Shown piece after piece: positions 16,572 through 25,641 of a DNA stretch of 64,000 bases (within the stretch, counting starts at the first letter, position 1; every line of letters starts with the position of its first letter). The notes beneath the pieces were generated by a model. It was not told where the DNA came from and ran no database searches. It saw only the letters and a program-made list of their open reading frames with translations. Location of the stretch: assembly GCA_965217935.1 (NCBI GenBank), contig OZ244581.1:2232001-2296000 (forward strand), in the 5' to 3' direction. Position numbers and translations under genes: made by a program. The stretch is from JBBROS01 sp965217935. Its GTDB lineage: Bacteria; Pseudomonadota; Alphaproteobacteria; Acetobacterales; Acetobacteraceae.

Positions 16572-16640
16572 CGCGTCCTCCCGGTTACCGTCTCGCCGTT
16601 TGTATTTTGTATACCAGACCCAACAGCGGGTTTTTGTCGT

Positions 16641-16654
16641 TGGAACCAATTCCC
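16641..16654. promoter_or_regulatory. candidate IclR operator
   Basis: TGGAACCAATTCCC lies between the divergent iclR-type and panE-type genes. It resembles the TGGAA-N4/5-TTCCA pattern known for IclR-family boxes. A second palindromic core, GTATAC, occurs nearby at about 16610, where it would overlap the reductase promoter. The assignment is by pattern only. Confidence 0.35.
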
Positions 16655-16716
16655 GTTATTCGGTAAAATCTGCCAGGCTTGACTTCCGGGCGCAAGATGA
16701 AAATTAATGTCACATC

Positions 16717-17562
16717 GTGAAAAATCTTGGACTCGAACCCGCCGAGCCGCCGCCGCCGCGCCGCCGCGGCCGCCCGGCCCTGCCCAAAGCCGACACGGCG
16801 GACGTGCAGTCGCTCGACCGCGCCATCGCCCTGCTCGAACGGCTCGCATTCGGCGAGGGCCTCGGCCTCAGCGACCTCGCCCGCCAGGCCGAGCTGCCGC
16901 CCTCCACCGCCCACCGCCTGCTTTCCACCCTCCTGCGCCGCGGCCTCGTCAGCCACCAGCCCGGCGACGGCCTCTGGACCATCGGCCCCGGCCTGTTCCA
17001 GATCGGCTCGGCCTACCTGCGCATCCGCAAGCTGCCCGACCTCGCCCGCCCCATCGCCCGCGCCCTGCTCGCCGAGGAGGGCGAGACCGTCAACGTCTCC
17101 ATGCTCGACCGCACCCACTTGGTCTGCGTCGCCCAGGCCGAATCCCACGCCGCCATGCGCGTCTTCTTCCGCCTCGGCAGCCGCCTGCCCGTTCACGCCA
17201 CCGCCGCCGGCAAATCCATCCTCGCCGCCGCCGCGGGCGACCTCCAGCGCGAGCTGCTCGGCGACGCCCCGCTCCCGCCGCTCACCGCCAACACCCACAG
17301 CAGCCGGGCCAGGCTGATGCAGGACGTGGCCGCCGTGCGCAGCCGCGGCTACGCCATCGACGACGAGGAGCACACGGCCGGAATGCGCTGCGTCTCGGCC
17401 TGCATCCTCAATGAGTGGTCCGAGCCCATCGGCGCCATCTCCATCTCCGCGCCCGCGGTGCGCACGCCCCTCGAACGGCTCGACGCCCTGGGCGCCAAGG
17501 TCCGCCAAGCCGCGGCCATGCTGTCCCGGCTATTCTCCGGCCAGGGCAAGCCTGACTCCTGA
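16717..17562 (+). CDS. IclR-family transcriptional regulator
   Basis: 281 residues. A basic N-terminal tail (RRRGRPALPK) precedes a winged helix-turn-helix (residues ~25-90: SLDRAIALLERLAFGEGLGLSDLARQ, then PPSTAHRLLSTLLRRGLV). The effector-binding domain follows, with RLPVHATAAGKSILAA and RSRGYAIDDEEHTAGMRCVSACI, typical of IclR. Translation starts at GTG 16717. It is divergent from the PanE/FAH pair and is the likely local regulator of that operon. Confidence 0.9.
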   Translation: MKNLGLEPAEPPPPRRRGRPALPKADTADVQSLDRAIALLERLAFGEGLGLSDLARQAELPPSTAHRLLSTLLRRGLVSHQPGDGLWTIGPGLFQIGSAYLRIRKLPDLARPIARALLAEEGETVNVSMLDRTHLVCVAQAESHAAMRVFFRLGSRLPVHATAAGKSILAAAAGDLQRELLGDAPLPPLTANTHSSRARLMQDVAAVRSRGYAIDDEEHTAGMRCVSACILNEWSEPIGAISISAPAVRTPLERLDALGAKVRQAAAMLSRLFSGQGKPDS

Positions 17563-17611
17563 ACCAGCCGCCGGGGCGCCAATTGCGTCAGAAGTTGGGT
17601 TAGTCTGCAAT

Positions 17612-17637
17612 CGCCCTGGCTGGAAACAGCCAGGGCG
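17612..17637. repeat. REP-like hairpin 1 upstream of ppc
   Basis: An 11-bp perfect stem CGCCCTGGCTG/CAGCCAGGGCG with a GAAA tetraloop, 50 nt after the IclR-type gene. It could terminate that transcript, but there is no T run. It shares the AATCGCCCTG core with the hairpins at 17671-17715 and 20704-20728. Confidence 0.8.
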
Positions 17638-17670
17638 TCAGTTGCGCGTCAATTGCCAGACCAGGAAAAG

Positions 17671-17715
17671 CTAGACCCGTATCGCCCTGACACAATCAGG
17701 GCGATACGGGTCTAG
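17671..17715. repeat. perfect 20-bp inverted repeat upstream of ppc
   Basis: The arms 17671-17690 and 17696-17715 are perfect reverse complements of 20 bp, beginning CTAGACCCG and closing on a CACAA loop. The inner half (ATCGCCCTGA/TCAGGGCGAT) is the REP-like core seen in the neighbouring hairpins. It lies about 54 nt before the PEP carboxylase start. Confidence 0.95.
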
Positions 17716-17768
17716 AGACCGTCACTTTCCCCTGGCGCCGCCCCCATGCTGCGGTGCATCATCGCCGA

Positions 17769-20567
17769 ATGGATGCACACGCCGCCCCAGGCATCGACGG
17801 CCTCCTCGCCCTCGCCGCCCGCCGCATGGCCCAGGCGGCCGAGGACCCGTTCGGCAACCCCGTCCTCTCCATCGCACTCGCCATCACCCGGATGCAGGAC
17901 GACGGCGCCCTCGACGCCGCCGCCATGGCCGCCCTCGTGCGCGACCTCCGCGACCAGGCTTTCGCCGCCCGCGCCCGGCGTCTCGCCGCCTACGTCGGCG
18001 GCGCCGACGAGGCCGCGAACCAGGCCGCCCTCGAAGCCGTCGCCCGAACCGTCCTCCGCCCCGACCCGGCCGACAGCCCCGTCCGCTGGGCCGAGTTCCG
18101 CGCCAGCGTCGAGCGCGCCCGCTACGCCGCCGTCTTCACCGCCCACCCCACCTTTTCCCTCGCCCCCGAAGCGGCCCTTGCCCTCGCCGCCCTGGCCAGC
18201 GGCGCCCCCAACAACGACGACAGCCTCCCCGCCCTCGAAACCCACCGCCCCCCGCCCATCACCCTCGAATCCGAGTTCAGCCAATCCATCGCCGCCATCC
18301 AGAACGGCCGCGACGCGCTCGACCGCCTCAACGACGCCCTGCTGAAAACCGCCGCCAGGGTCTGGCCCGACCGCTGGACCACCCTCCTCCCCCGCCCCGT
18401 CATCCTCTCCACCTGGGTCGGCTACGACACCGACGGTCGCACCGACATCGGCTGGCCCGAAACCCTCGGCCTCCGCCTCCGCGTCAAGATGCTCCAACTC
18501 GACCGCCTCGCCGCCCAGATCGGGCACCTGCCCCACACCGGCGCCCTCATGGCCCGGCTCGACCAGGCCCGCGACGCCGTCCACCACCAGATGAAGGCCG
18601 CAACCGCCGCCCGCGACCCCCAATCCACCGCCGCCTTCGCCCGCCTCCTCGCCAGCACCCGCGACGACGCCCTCACCACCCCCGCCCCCCTGCTCGACCT
18701 GTTCGCCCCCGCCATCGAAGCCGCCGCCGCAGACGACCAGCGCGCCCTCTGCGTCGCCCGCGCCGGCCTCGCCGCCCACGGCCTCGCACTCGCCCACACC
18801 CACGTCCGCCTCAACTCCACCCAGCTCCACAACGTCGTCCGCCAGCGCCTCGGCATCCGCGACGCCGCCGACGACCCGGCCTACCGCCGCGCCCTCCTCG
18901 TCCGCATCGGCGCGGCGCTCGATACCGTAGAGCCCGTTCCCGTCGACTTCGGCGGCCTCGTCGCCGAACAGGCCTCCGCCGCCCGCCTGATGATGACCGT
19001 GGCGCAGATGGTCAAGCACATCGACGCCTCCACCCCCGTCCGCTTCCTCATCGCCGAAACGGAAAGCGGCTACACCCTGCTCGCCGCCCTCTGGCTCGCC
19101 CGCCTGTTCGGCATTGAGCGCCAGATCGAGATCAGCCCGCTGTTCGAGACCGCCGAAGCCCTCGAAAGCGGCCAGCGCGTGCTCGAAGAGGCGCTGCGAA
19201 ACCCCCACTGGCGCGCCTACCTCGAAGCCACCGGGCGCCTCACCCTCCAGTTCGGCTACTCCGACAGCGGGCGCTACGTCGGCCAGACCGCCGGCAGCTA
19301 CCTCATCGAACGCCTCCGCTTCAAGATCGGCGAGACCCTCGCCCGCTTCGGCGTCAAGGGCGTCGAGGTCGTCCTGTTCGACACCCACGGCGAGAGCATC
19401 GGCCGCGGCGCCCACCCCGGCTCGCTCGCCGACCGCCTCAAATACCTCTCCCCCACCGCCAGCCGGCAAGCCCTCGGCGACGCCCAGCTCCCCGTCCGCG
19501 AGGAAAGCGCCTTCCAGGGCGGCGACGGCTACCTCTTCTTCGCCACCCCGCAACTGGCGCTCGCCACCGTCGCCCGCATCGCCGAGCACGCCTTCCACCC
19601 CGGCGCCGGGCCGATCCAGGACCCGATCTACGCCGACCCCGACTTCGCCGCCGACTTCTTCGCGACCGTCCGCGCCAGCATGGCCGCCCTGGTCGAAGAC
19701 CCGGGCTACGCCGCCCTGCTCGGCACCTTCGGCCCGGCCCTGATCGACCGCACCGGCTCCCGCCCCCCGGCCCGGCAAGCTGAGGGCGCCTCAACCGTCG
19801 TCGCCATCCACCACCCGAGCGAACTCCGCGCCATCCCCAACAACGCTATCCTGCAGCAGCTCGGCTGGCTCGCCAACAGCCTGCAGGGCATCGGCGCCGG
19901 CGCCGCCCGCCACCCGGAAGCCTTCGCCCCCATGCGCGAGCAGAGCCGTCGCTTCCGCCGCGCGCTCGACTTCCCCGCCCACGCCCTCGCCCACTCCGAC
20001 CTCGACGTGCTGCGCGCCATCGTCGGCACCCTCGATCCCGGCTCCTGGCTCGACCGCGCCGGGCACACCCGCCGCCCCGGCCGCCGCGAAGCCCTCACGG
20101 CCGTCGCCCGCGCTCTCGAACGCCAAGGCCTCTCCGCCCAGACCCAGGCCATGTTCCGCCGCGTCCAGGCCGACCACCTCGCGTTGCGCGCCGCCTGGCC
20201 CAACGCCCCCCGCATGGCCCCGCGCGAACTCCTCCTCCACGCCATCCGCCTCGCCGCCATCCACCGCATCTGGCTCCTCGCCACCGAGATCCCCGACTTC
20301 TCCCCCCGCCACGGCGTCACCCGGCAGAACCTCGAAGCCGCCCTCATCCGCCTCGAAGTCCCCTCCAGCCTCGCCCTGCTGTCCGACATCTTCCCCGCCC
20401 AGGCCGACCCGGCCATCGACCAGGATTACGGCGAGCCCCCTGCCCCACGCGCCGCCGGCTCCTACGCCCGCGAGCACACCGACATCTTCCAGCCGATCGC
20501 CGCCCTCTTCGCCATCGTCCGCGAAGTGGCCGTGGCCGTAAGCCACGACGTCGGATCGTTCGGTTGA
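17769..20567 (+). CDS. ppc: phosphoenolpyruvate carboxylase, divergent type
   Basis: Makes oxaloacetate from PEP and bicarbonate. The product is about 932 residues from the ATG at 17769. Family landmarks are present but altered. FTAHPTFS near residue 122 keeps the catalytic His of TAHPTE but lacks its Glu. GYDTDGRTDI and the metal-ligand segment SPLFETAEAL are retained. FGYSDSGRYVG replaces GYSDSxKD. THGESIGRGAHPG replaces the usual HGRGGxxGRGG loop. It is therefore a distinct branch of PEPC; activity is likely but not certain. With pckA 1.8 kb away it would set the PEP-oxaloacetate balance. Confidence 0.83.
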   Translation: MDAHAAPGIDGLLALAARRMAQAAEDPFGNPVLSIALAITRMQDDGALDAAAMAALVRDLRDQAFAARARRLAAYVGGADEAANQAALEAVARTVLRPDPADSPVRWAEFRASVERARYAAVFTAHPTFSLAPEAALALAALASGAPNNDDSLPALETHRPPPITLESEFSQSIAAIQNGRDALDRLNDALLKTAARVWPDRWTTLLPRPVILSTWVGYDTDGRTDIGWPETLGLRLRVKMLQLDRLAAQIGHLPHTGALMARLDQARDAVHHQMKAATAARDPQSTAAFARLLASTRDDALTTPAPLLDLFAPAIEAAAADDQRALCVARAGLAAHGLALAHTHVRLNSTQLHNVVRQRLGIRDAADDPAYRRALLVRIGAALDTVEPVPVDFGGLVAEQASAARLMMTVAQMVKHIDASTPVRFLIAETESGYTLLAALWLARLFGIERQIEISPLFETAEALESGQRVLEEALRNPHWRAYLEATGRLTLQFGYSDSGRYVGQTAGSYLIERLRFKIGETLARFGVKGVEVVLFDTHGESIGRGAHPGSLADRLKYLSPTASRQALGDAQLPVREESAFQGGDGYLFFATPQLALATVARIAEHAFHPGAGPIQDPIYADPDFAADFFATVRASMAALVEDPGYAALLGTFGPALIDRTGSRPPARQAEGASTVVAIHHPSELRAIPNNAILQQLGWLANSLQGIGAGAARHPEAFAPMREQSRRFRRALDFPAHALAHSDLDVLRAIVGTLDPGSWLDRAGHTRRPGRREALTAVARALERQGLSAQTQAMFRRVQADHLALRAAWPNAPRMAPRELLLHAIRLAAIHRIWLLATEIPDFSPRHGVTRQNLEAALIRLEVPSSLALLSDIFPAQADPAIDQDYGEPPAPRAAGSYAREHTDIFQPIAALFAIVREVAVAVSHDVGSFG

Positions 20568-20703
20568 ACCCAGGCCGCGAAGGCGCAATCGAGCGGTCTG
20601 GTCCCGGCTGGCACGGCGCCCATTGATTGGATCACCTCATCGAACAAGGCTGGCTCTTTGACGCATCTCGCACAATCCGAAGATGTCGACGTTCTAGATT
20701 GCA

Positions 20704-20728
20704 ATCGCCATGACACAGTCAGGACGAT
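20704..20728. repeat. degenerate REP-like hairpin downstream of ppc
   Basis: ATCGCCATGAC, 3 nt, GTCAGGACGAT: an 11-bp inverted repeat with two mismatches. It is preceded by TCTAGATTGCA, which resembles the flank of the upstream elements. It appears to be a decayed relative of the two hairpins before ppc. Confidence 0.6.
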
Positions 20729-20772
20729 TACAGCCCAGCCCGACATTCAAACAGCCCCGCCTGGAGCCTCCC

Positions 20773-20982
20773 ATGCCGACCCGCGCCCTCTTGCCCATCG
20801 CCGCCGCGTGTCTCCTCGCGGCCTGCTCCGCTCTCGGCTCCGACCGGCCGCCGCGCTCAACCTTCCAGAACCCGGCCAATACGCTCTCGCCGCAGCCCCC
20901 CGGCAGCCTGCCGGACGGTTTCACCACCATCCACCCGCTCGACCGCAGGACCGGCAGGATCATCACCTTTGACACGCCATAG
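20773..20982 (+). CDS. small lipoprotein, 69 residues
   Basis: MPTRALLPIAAACLLAACSA is a signal peptide with lipobox LLAAC. The mature chain is Pro/Arg/Ser-rich, ends TGRIITFDTP and has no recognised domain. The start at 20773 follows a GGAG site. It is one of several short Pro-rich lipoproteins in the window. Confidence 0.65.
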   Translation: MPTRALLPIAAACLLAACSALGSDRPPRSTFQNPANTLSPQPPGSLPDGFTTIHPLDRRTGRIITFDTP

Positions 20983-21067
20983 GTCCGGCCCGCCCGAACC
21001 AGGCCCCGACAGGACCTACCCCAACGGCGCTGACGCGCGACAGGCAGGCTCCCCCCGGGACTCCGTC

Positions 21068-21970
21068 ATGCTGACGTGCAGCGGTTCGCTCGTCATCCTC
21101 GATGGCGGCATGGGCCGTCAGCTCGAACGCTCCGGCGCGCCCTTTCGCCAGCCCGAGTGGTCCGCCCTCGCCTTGATGGAAGCGCCGCGCGCCGTTCTCG
21201 ACGCGCACCGCGCCTTCGTCGCCGCGGGCGCTGAGGTCATCACCACCAACAGCTACGCCCTCGTCCCCTTCCATATCGGCGAGCAGCGCTTCGCAGCCGA
21301 CGCCCATCGCCTCGCCACCCTCGCCGGCCAACTCGCCCGGCAGGCCGCGGATGAGGCAGGCCGCCCCGTGCGCGTGGCCGGGTCCTTGCCGCCGCTGTTC
21401 GGCTCCTACCGCCCGGACCTGTTCGACCCCGTCCGCGCCCCCGCCATGCTCGGCCTGCTGGCCTCGGCCCTGCTCCCCTATGCCGACCTCTTCCTGGCCG
21501 AGACCATGAGCTGCGCCGCCGAGGCCCTCGCCGCCTGCGAGGCGGTGCGCGGCCTTGGCAAGCCGGTCTGGGTCTCATTCACCCTCTCCGAAACCCCGGC
21601 CCCCCCTCGCCTGCGCTCGAACGAACCCGTCGCGGACGCGGTCGCAGCCGTGGCCGCCGCCGGCGCCGCGTCCATCCTCTTCAACTGCAGCCCGCCCGAG
21701 ATCATGGGCGCCGCAATCGACGCCGCCCGTGCCGCGCTCGGTCAAGCCGCGCTCCCGATCGGCGTCTACGCCAACGCATTCGCCCAGTCGGACACCCGCG
21801 CCGGCTCCAACGAAGCCATCAGCCAGCTCCGCGACGACATGACGCCCGAGCGCTACCAAGCCTGGGCCGACGATTGGCGCCGCCGGGGCGCCAGCCTGAT
21901 CGGCGGCTGCTGCGGCATCGGGCCCGAACACATCTGCGCGCTGTCTCCGGCGGCATCGGGCAGCCAGTGA
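21068..21970 (+). CDS. homocysteine S-methyltransferase family protein
   Basis: 300 residues, a cobalamin-independent zinc methyltransferase of the MmuM/BHMT type that makes methionine from homocysteine. It has ILDGGMGRQLERSG at the N-terminus, EVITTNSYALVPFH, and the three zinc-ligand cysteines in FNCSPPE near residue 217 and GGCCGIGPEH near 283. The start at 21068 gives the family N-terminus. The methyl donor (S-methylmethionine, betaine or another) cannot be read from sequence. No riboswitch was recognised in the 85-nt leader. Confidence 0.88.
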   Translation: MLTCSGSLVILDGGMGRQLERSGAPFRQPEWSALALMEAPRAVLDAHRAFVAAGAEVITTNSYALVPFHIGEQRFAADAHRLATLAGQLARQAADEAGRPVRVAGSLPPLFGSYRPDLFDPVRAPAMLGLLASALLPYADLFLAETMSCAAEALAACEAVRGLGKPVWVSFTLSETPAPPRLRSNEPVADAVAAVAAAGAASILFNCSPPEIMGAAIDAARAALGQAALPIGVYANAFAQSDTRAGSNEAISQLRDDMTPERYQAWADDWRRRGASLIGGCCGIGPEHICALSPAASGSQ

Positions 21971-22386
21971 CCCGGCAAGCAGCTCCCCGCCTGGTTTCCG
22001 ACCGCGGAGCAACGTGGGTCGGCTTTGACCGCGGTCGGGCGCGGCAACCAGCGACGGGAACGGCAGGGTTTTAGCTTGAGATAGCGTGGCGTGGCGCACC
22101 CGCCGCGTTGCCTGCTGCGCCAACTGCTGGACCCCTCAGCCGTTGCCAGCGACCTCAGGCAGCCGACCGCGATCGACAGTGAGAAGCCTTGCGCAACGCA
22201 AGGCGCCGACCGGTGCCCGGCAAAGCTCGTTTGGCGACTATGGTGAACGCACTGAACGATCCAAAAACATGTGAATTCAAGCACGAATACCCGATGTGCA
22301 TGATCCCGGACGCCAAGGCCTGCAAGCGCCTACCGCCTGACTGCCCAATCGCGCCGGCATGACGCCCGCCAACCCCGCCGAAACCT
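21971..22386. other. intergenic stretch with hairpin and possible micro-ORF
   Basis: A 416-nt gap between the convergent methyltransferase and pckA genes. It contains a perfect 8-bp hairpin GCCTTGCG-CAA-CGCAAGGC at 22186-22204 and a possible 40-codon frame (22240-22362). Nothing else was recognised. Confidence 0.5.
22240..22362 (+). CDS. possible 40-residue cysteine-rich peptide
   Basis: An open frame from ATG 22240 to TGA 22362. It encodes four Cys among 40 residues (KTCEF, YPMCMI, KACKR, PPDCPIAP), a spacing that could bind metal or form disulfides. No good ribosome-binding site precedes it, and GC is lower than in the neighbours. It could be chance. Confidence 0.25.
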   Translation: MVNALNDPKTCEFKHEYPMCMIPDAKACKRLPPDCPIAPA

Positions 22387-24027
22387 CTATGCCGCCCCCT
22401 CCCCTGCCCGGATCGCCGCCTCCCGCACCGCCTCGCTCACCCCATCCTTGAATGGCCGGAAATTCTCCTCGAAGCGCCGGGCCAGTTCCTCCGCCGCCCG
22501 GTCATATGCCTGCTTGTCCGCCCAGGCCTCCCGCGGATCGAGCACCGAGTTCGGCACCCCCTCCACGTCCTGCGGCATCATCAGCCCGAAATGCCGGTCC
22601 CGCAGATACCGCGCCCCGGCCAGCCGCCCATCCAGCGCCATCGCCAGCAGCGCCCGCGTATGCTGGATGCTCATCCGCTGCCCGGCGCCATACGCCCCGC
22701 CCGTCCACCCTGTGTTCACCAGCCAGCAATCCACCCCATGCTCCCGCACCAGCCCGGCCAGCATCCGCCCGTAAACCTCCGGCCGCCGCGGCAGGAACGG
22801 CGCCCCGAAGCACGCGCTGAACGTCGCCTGCGGCTCGGCGCCCATCCCCTTCTCCGTCCCCGCCACCTTCGCCGTATAGCCGGACAGGAAATGATACATC
22901 GCCTGCGCCTCCGACAGCTTGCTGATCGGCGGCAGCACGCCGAATGCGTCCGCCGTCAGCATCACCAGGTTGCGCGGCTGCCCCCCTCGCCCAGACAGCT
23001 CGCAATTCGGAATGAAGTCGATCGGGTAGCACGAGCGCGTGTTCTCCGTCAGCCGCCCGTCGGATAAATCGAGCCGCCCCAGCTCGTCCGCAACCACGTT
23101 TTCAAGCACCGTCCCGAACCGATGCGTCGCCGCGTAAATCTCAGGCTCCGCGGCAGCGCTCAGGTCGATCACCTTCGCGTAGCAGCCCCCCTCGAAGTTG
23201 AACACGCCCTCAGGCCCCCACCCGTGCTCGTCGTCCCCGATTAGCGGTCGCACCGGGTCCGAGCTCAGCGTCGTCTTTCCAGTTCCCGACAGCCCGAAGA
23301 ACAGCGCCACCTCCCCCGCCGAGCCATCCCCCGTCCGGCTCACGTTCGCGCTGCAATGCATCGGCAGCACCCCCTGCTCCGGCAGCAGCCAGTTCATCAC
23401 CCCGAAGATCGACTTCTTGATCTCCCCCCCATACTCGCTCCCCGCCACCACGATCATCCGCTCCGTCAGCGAGACCACGATCGCCGTACCCGACCGCACG
23501 CCGTCGACCGCCGGCGCCGCCGCGAACTTCGGCGCATGGAGGATCACGAAATCCGGCTCGAACCCGGTCAATGCATCCTCCCCGGGGCGGATAAACATGT
23601 TGCGCGCGAATAACGATTGCCACGCCTCGCTGCTCACCAGCCGAACCCGCACCCGGTGCGCTGGGTCCGCCCCCGCATACAGGTCCTGCACAAACAGCTC
23701 CCGTCCCTGCAGGTAGGCCTGCACCCGCCCCTTCAGCACAGCGAACCGCTCCGGCGCCAGCGCCTGGTTGCCCATCCGCCACCACACGTCGTCGCGAACC
23801 GCCGCATCCTCCACCGTGAACTTGTCGGCAACCGACCGCCCGGTATGCACCCCCGTCTCGACGATCAGCCCCCCGTCCGAGGAAAGCCGCCCCTCGCCCC
23901 GCCGCAGCGCATGAGCCACCAACTCGCTCGCCGACAGGTTCGCATACACTGCGCCGCCAGCCGCCACGCCGGACCCTTTCAAGGCCCGGGCCGCCGCTTC
24001 TCCGGCGACGCTCCGATGCAGGCTCAT
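22387..24027 (-). CDS. pckA: phosphoenolpyruvate carboxykinase (ATP)
   Basis: Gluconeogenic enzyme converting oxaloacetate and ATP to PEP. 546 residues, standard length. It shows the P-loop GLSGTGKTTLSSDP near residue 245, the metal site DDEHGWGPEGVFNFEGGCYAK near 265, and the adenine-site region NTGWTGGAYG near 440. GGAGGAGACGAGG precedes the ATG. In other alphaproteobacteria pckA lies beside chvI/chvG and is controlled by that system; here only the HugZ-like gene separates them. Confidence 0.96.
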   Translation of the reverse strand: MSLHRSVAGEAAARALKGSGVAAGGAVYANLSASELVAHALRRGEGRLSSDGGLIVETGVHTGRSVADKFTVEDAAVRDDVWWRMGNQALAPERFAVLKGRVQAYLQGRELFVQDLYAGADPAHRVRVRLVSSEAWQSLFARNMFIRPGEDALTGFEPDFVILHAPKFAAAPAVDGVRSGTAIVVSLTERMIVVAGSEYGGEIKKSIFGVMNWLLPEQGVLPMHCSANVSRTGDGSAGEVALFFGLSGTGKTTLSSDPVRPLIGDDEHGWGPEGVFNFEGGCYAKVIDLSAAAEPEIYAATHRFGTVLENVVADELGRLDLSDGRLTENTRSCYPIDFIPNCELSGRGGQPRNLVMLTADAFGVLPPISKLSEAQAMYHFLSGYTAKVAGTEKGMGAEPQATFSACFGAPFLPRRPEVYGRMLAGLVREHGVDCWLVNTGWTGGAYGAGQRMSIQHTRALLAMALDGRLAGARYLRDRHFGLMMPQDVEGVPNSVLDPREAWADKQAYDRAAEELARRFEENFRPFKDGVSEAVREAAIRAGEGAA

Positions 24028-24087
24028 CCTCGTCTCCTCCCTCGCGCGCCGGGTCCCTGCCCCGTGCGTCGTTCGTTAGTGGAGTGC

Positions 24088-24840
24088 CTATAAAGCGGAA
24101 GCCTTGCCCCGTCCATCACCCGTCTCCAGCCGACTTCGCGCATCGTTTGCGAGCAAAATCAGCATTTTGCGGATGGATTTCGCACCGTCGGCCGGTGCCG
24201 GCCAGTCGATCCGCCGCACGATGTCCTCCCGCGCGAGATCGAACCCCTCCACGTCGCACGCCGCCATCCGCCACCCTGCCCCGCCAAGCCCGGCGTCCCG
24301 CGCGTAAAGATCGAGCGTCTCCGCATGATCGGCGTTGCAGTGCGCTAAGATGTCCTCCTCCACTGCCGCCACCGCGTGCCAGGCCGGCGCCTCGGCCATC
24401 AACTCCGCCTGCTTCAGCCGGTGAGCGCTCGCGAACCCGCCGATGAATTGCCCGGCTGCCGGCGTCACCCGCCACAACCCGAAATCCCCGAATCCGGCGT
24501 AGAACCCCGCATATGGATGCAACGCCACCCACCGCGCCTTCAACGCCGGGTCCGCCTCCGGCGCCGCCAGCCCGGTAACCGTCAGCCGCGGCGCCGTCTG
24601 CGCGTTCGCCTCCGCCGCGGCCCCGGCCACCATGACGGCGCACCGAGGCTCCGCCCGCAGGTGCCGGGTGTGCTCCGACAGCCCCGACAGCAGCAGCAGC
24701 ACGCTCCCGTCCGGCGCGGTCGCCGGCGTGACCAGCGACGCGAACGGCTGCCCGTCTATGGCCGTCGCCAACGTGCCGGCCCGCGAGGCGCGCAACAGCC
24801 GCCGTGCCGCCTGGGCCGGGTCAAATCCTTGCTCGCTCAT
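24088..24840 (-). CDS. HugZ-like pyridoxamine-phosphate-oxidase-fold protein
   Basis: 250 residues. The N-terminal split-barrel flavin-binding-like domain covers residues ~8-150 (LLRASRAGTLATAIDGQPFASLVT). The C-terminal DUF2470-like domain contains HCNADHAETLDLYA. This matches the heme-utilisation HugZ and related oxidoreductase family. The start at 24840 (MSEQGFDPAQAARRLL) is preferred to an ATG six codons upstream. It is divergent from chvI and upstream of pckA on the same strand. Cofactor and substrate are unproven. Confidence 0.8.
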   Translation of the reverse strand: MSEQGFDPAQAARRLLRASRAGTLATAIDGQPFASLVTPATAPDGSVLLLLSGLSEHTRHLRAEPRCAVMVAGAAAEANAQTAPRLTVTGLAAPEADPALKARWVALHPYAGFYAGFGDFGLWRVTPAAGQFIGGFASAHRLKQAELMAEAPAWHAVAAVEEDILAHCNADHAETLDLYARDAGLGGAGWRMAACDVEGFDLAREDIVRRIDWPAPADGAKSIRKMLILLANDARSRLETGDGRGKASAL

Positions 24841-24929
24841 TCCCTCATTCCGCCACAATTCCCTGGCGCAACCTGCGCATTGAGGCGCATTCCTGCAAGT
24901 GATCCGCGAGACAGATCAAGAGGCACCCC

Positions 24930-25631
<702 letters not shown>

Positions 25632-25641
25632 GCCGGGCGCC

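Noticed and set aside
17712..19778. Minus-strand open frame of 688 codons, Gly/Glu-rich
   Set aside because: Antisense to ppc, whose frame carries PEPC motifs throughout.
20983..21067. SAM or SAH riboswitch before the homocysteine methyltransferase
   Set aside because: I could not build the conserved core of any known class from the 85-nt leader.
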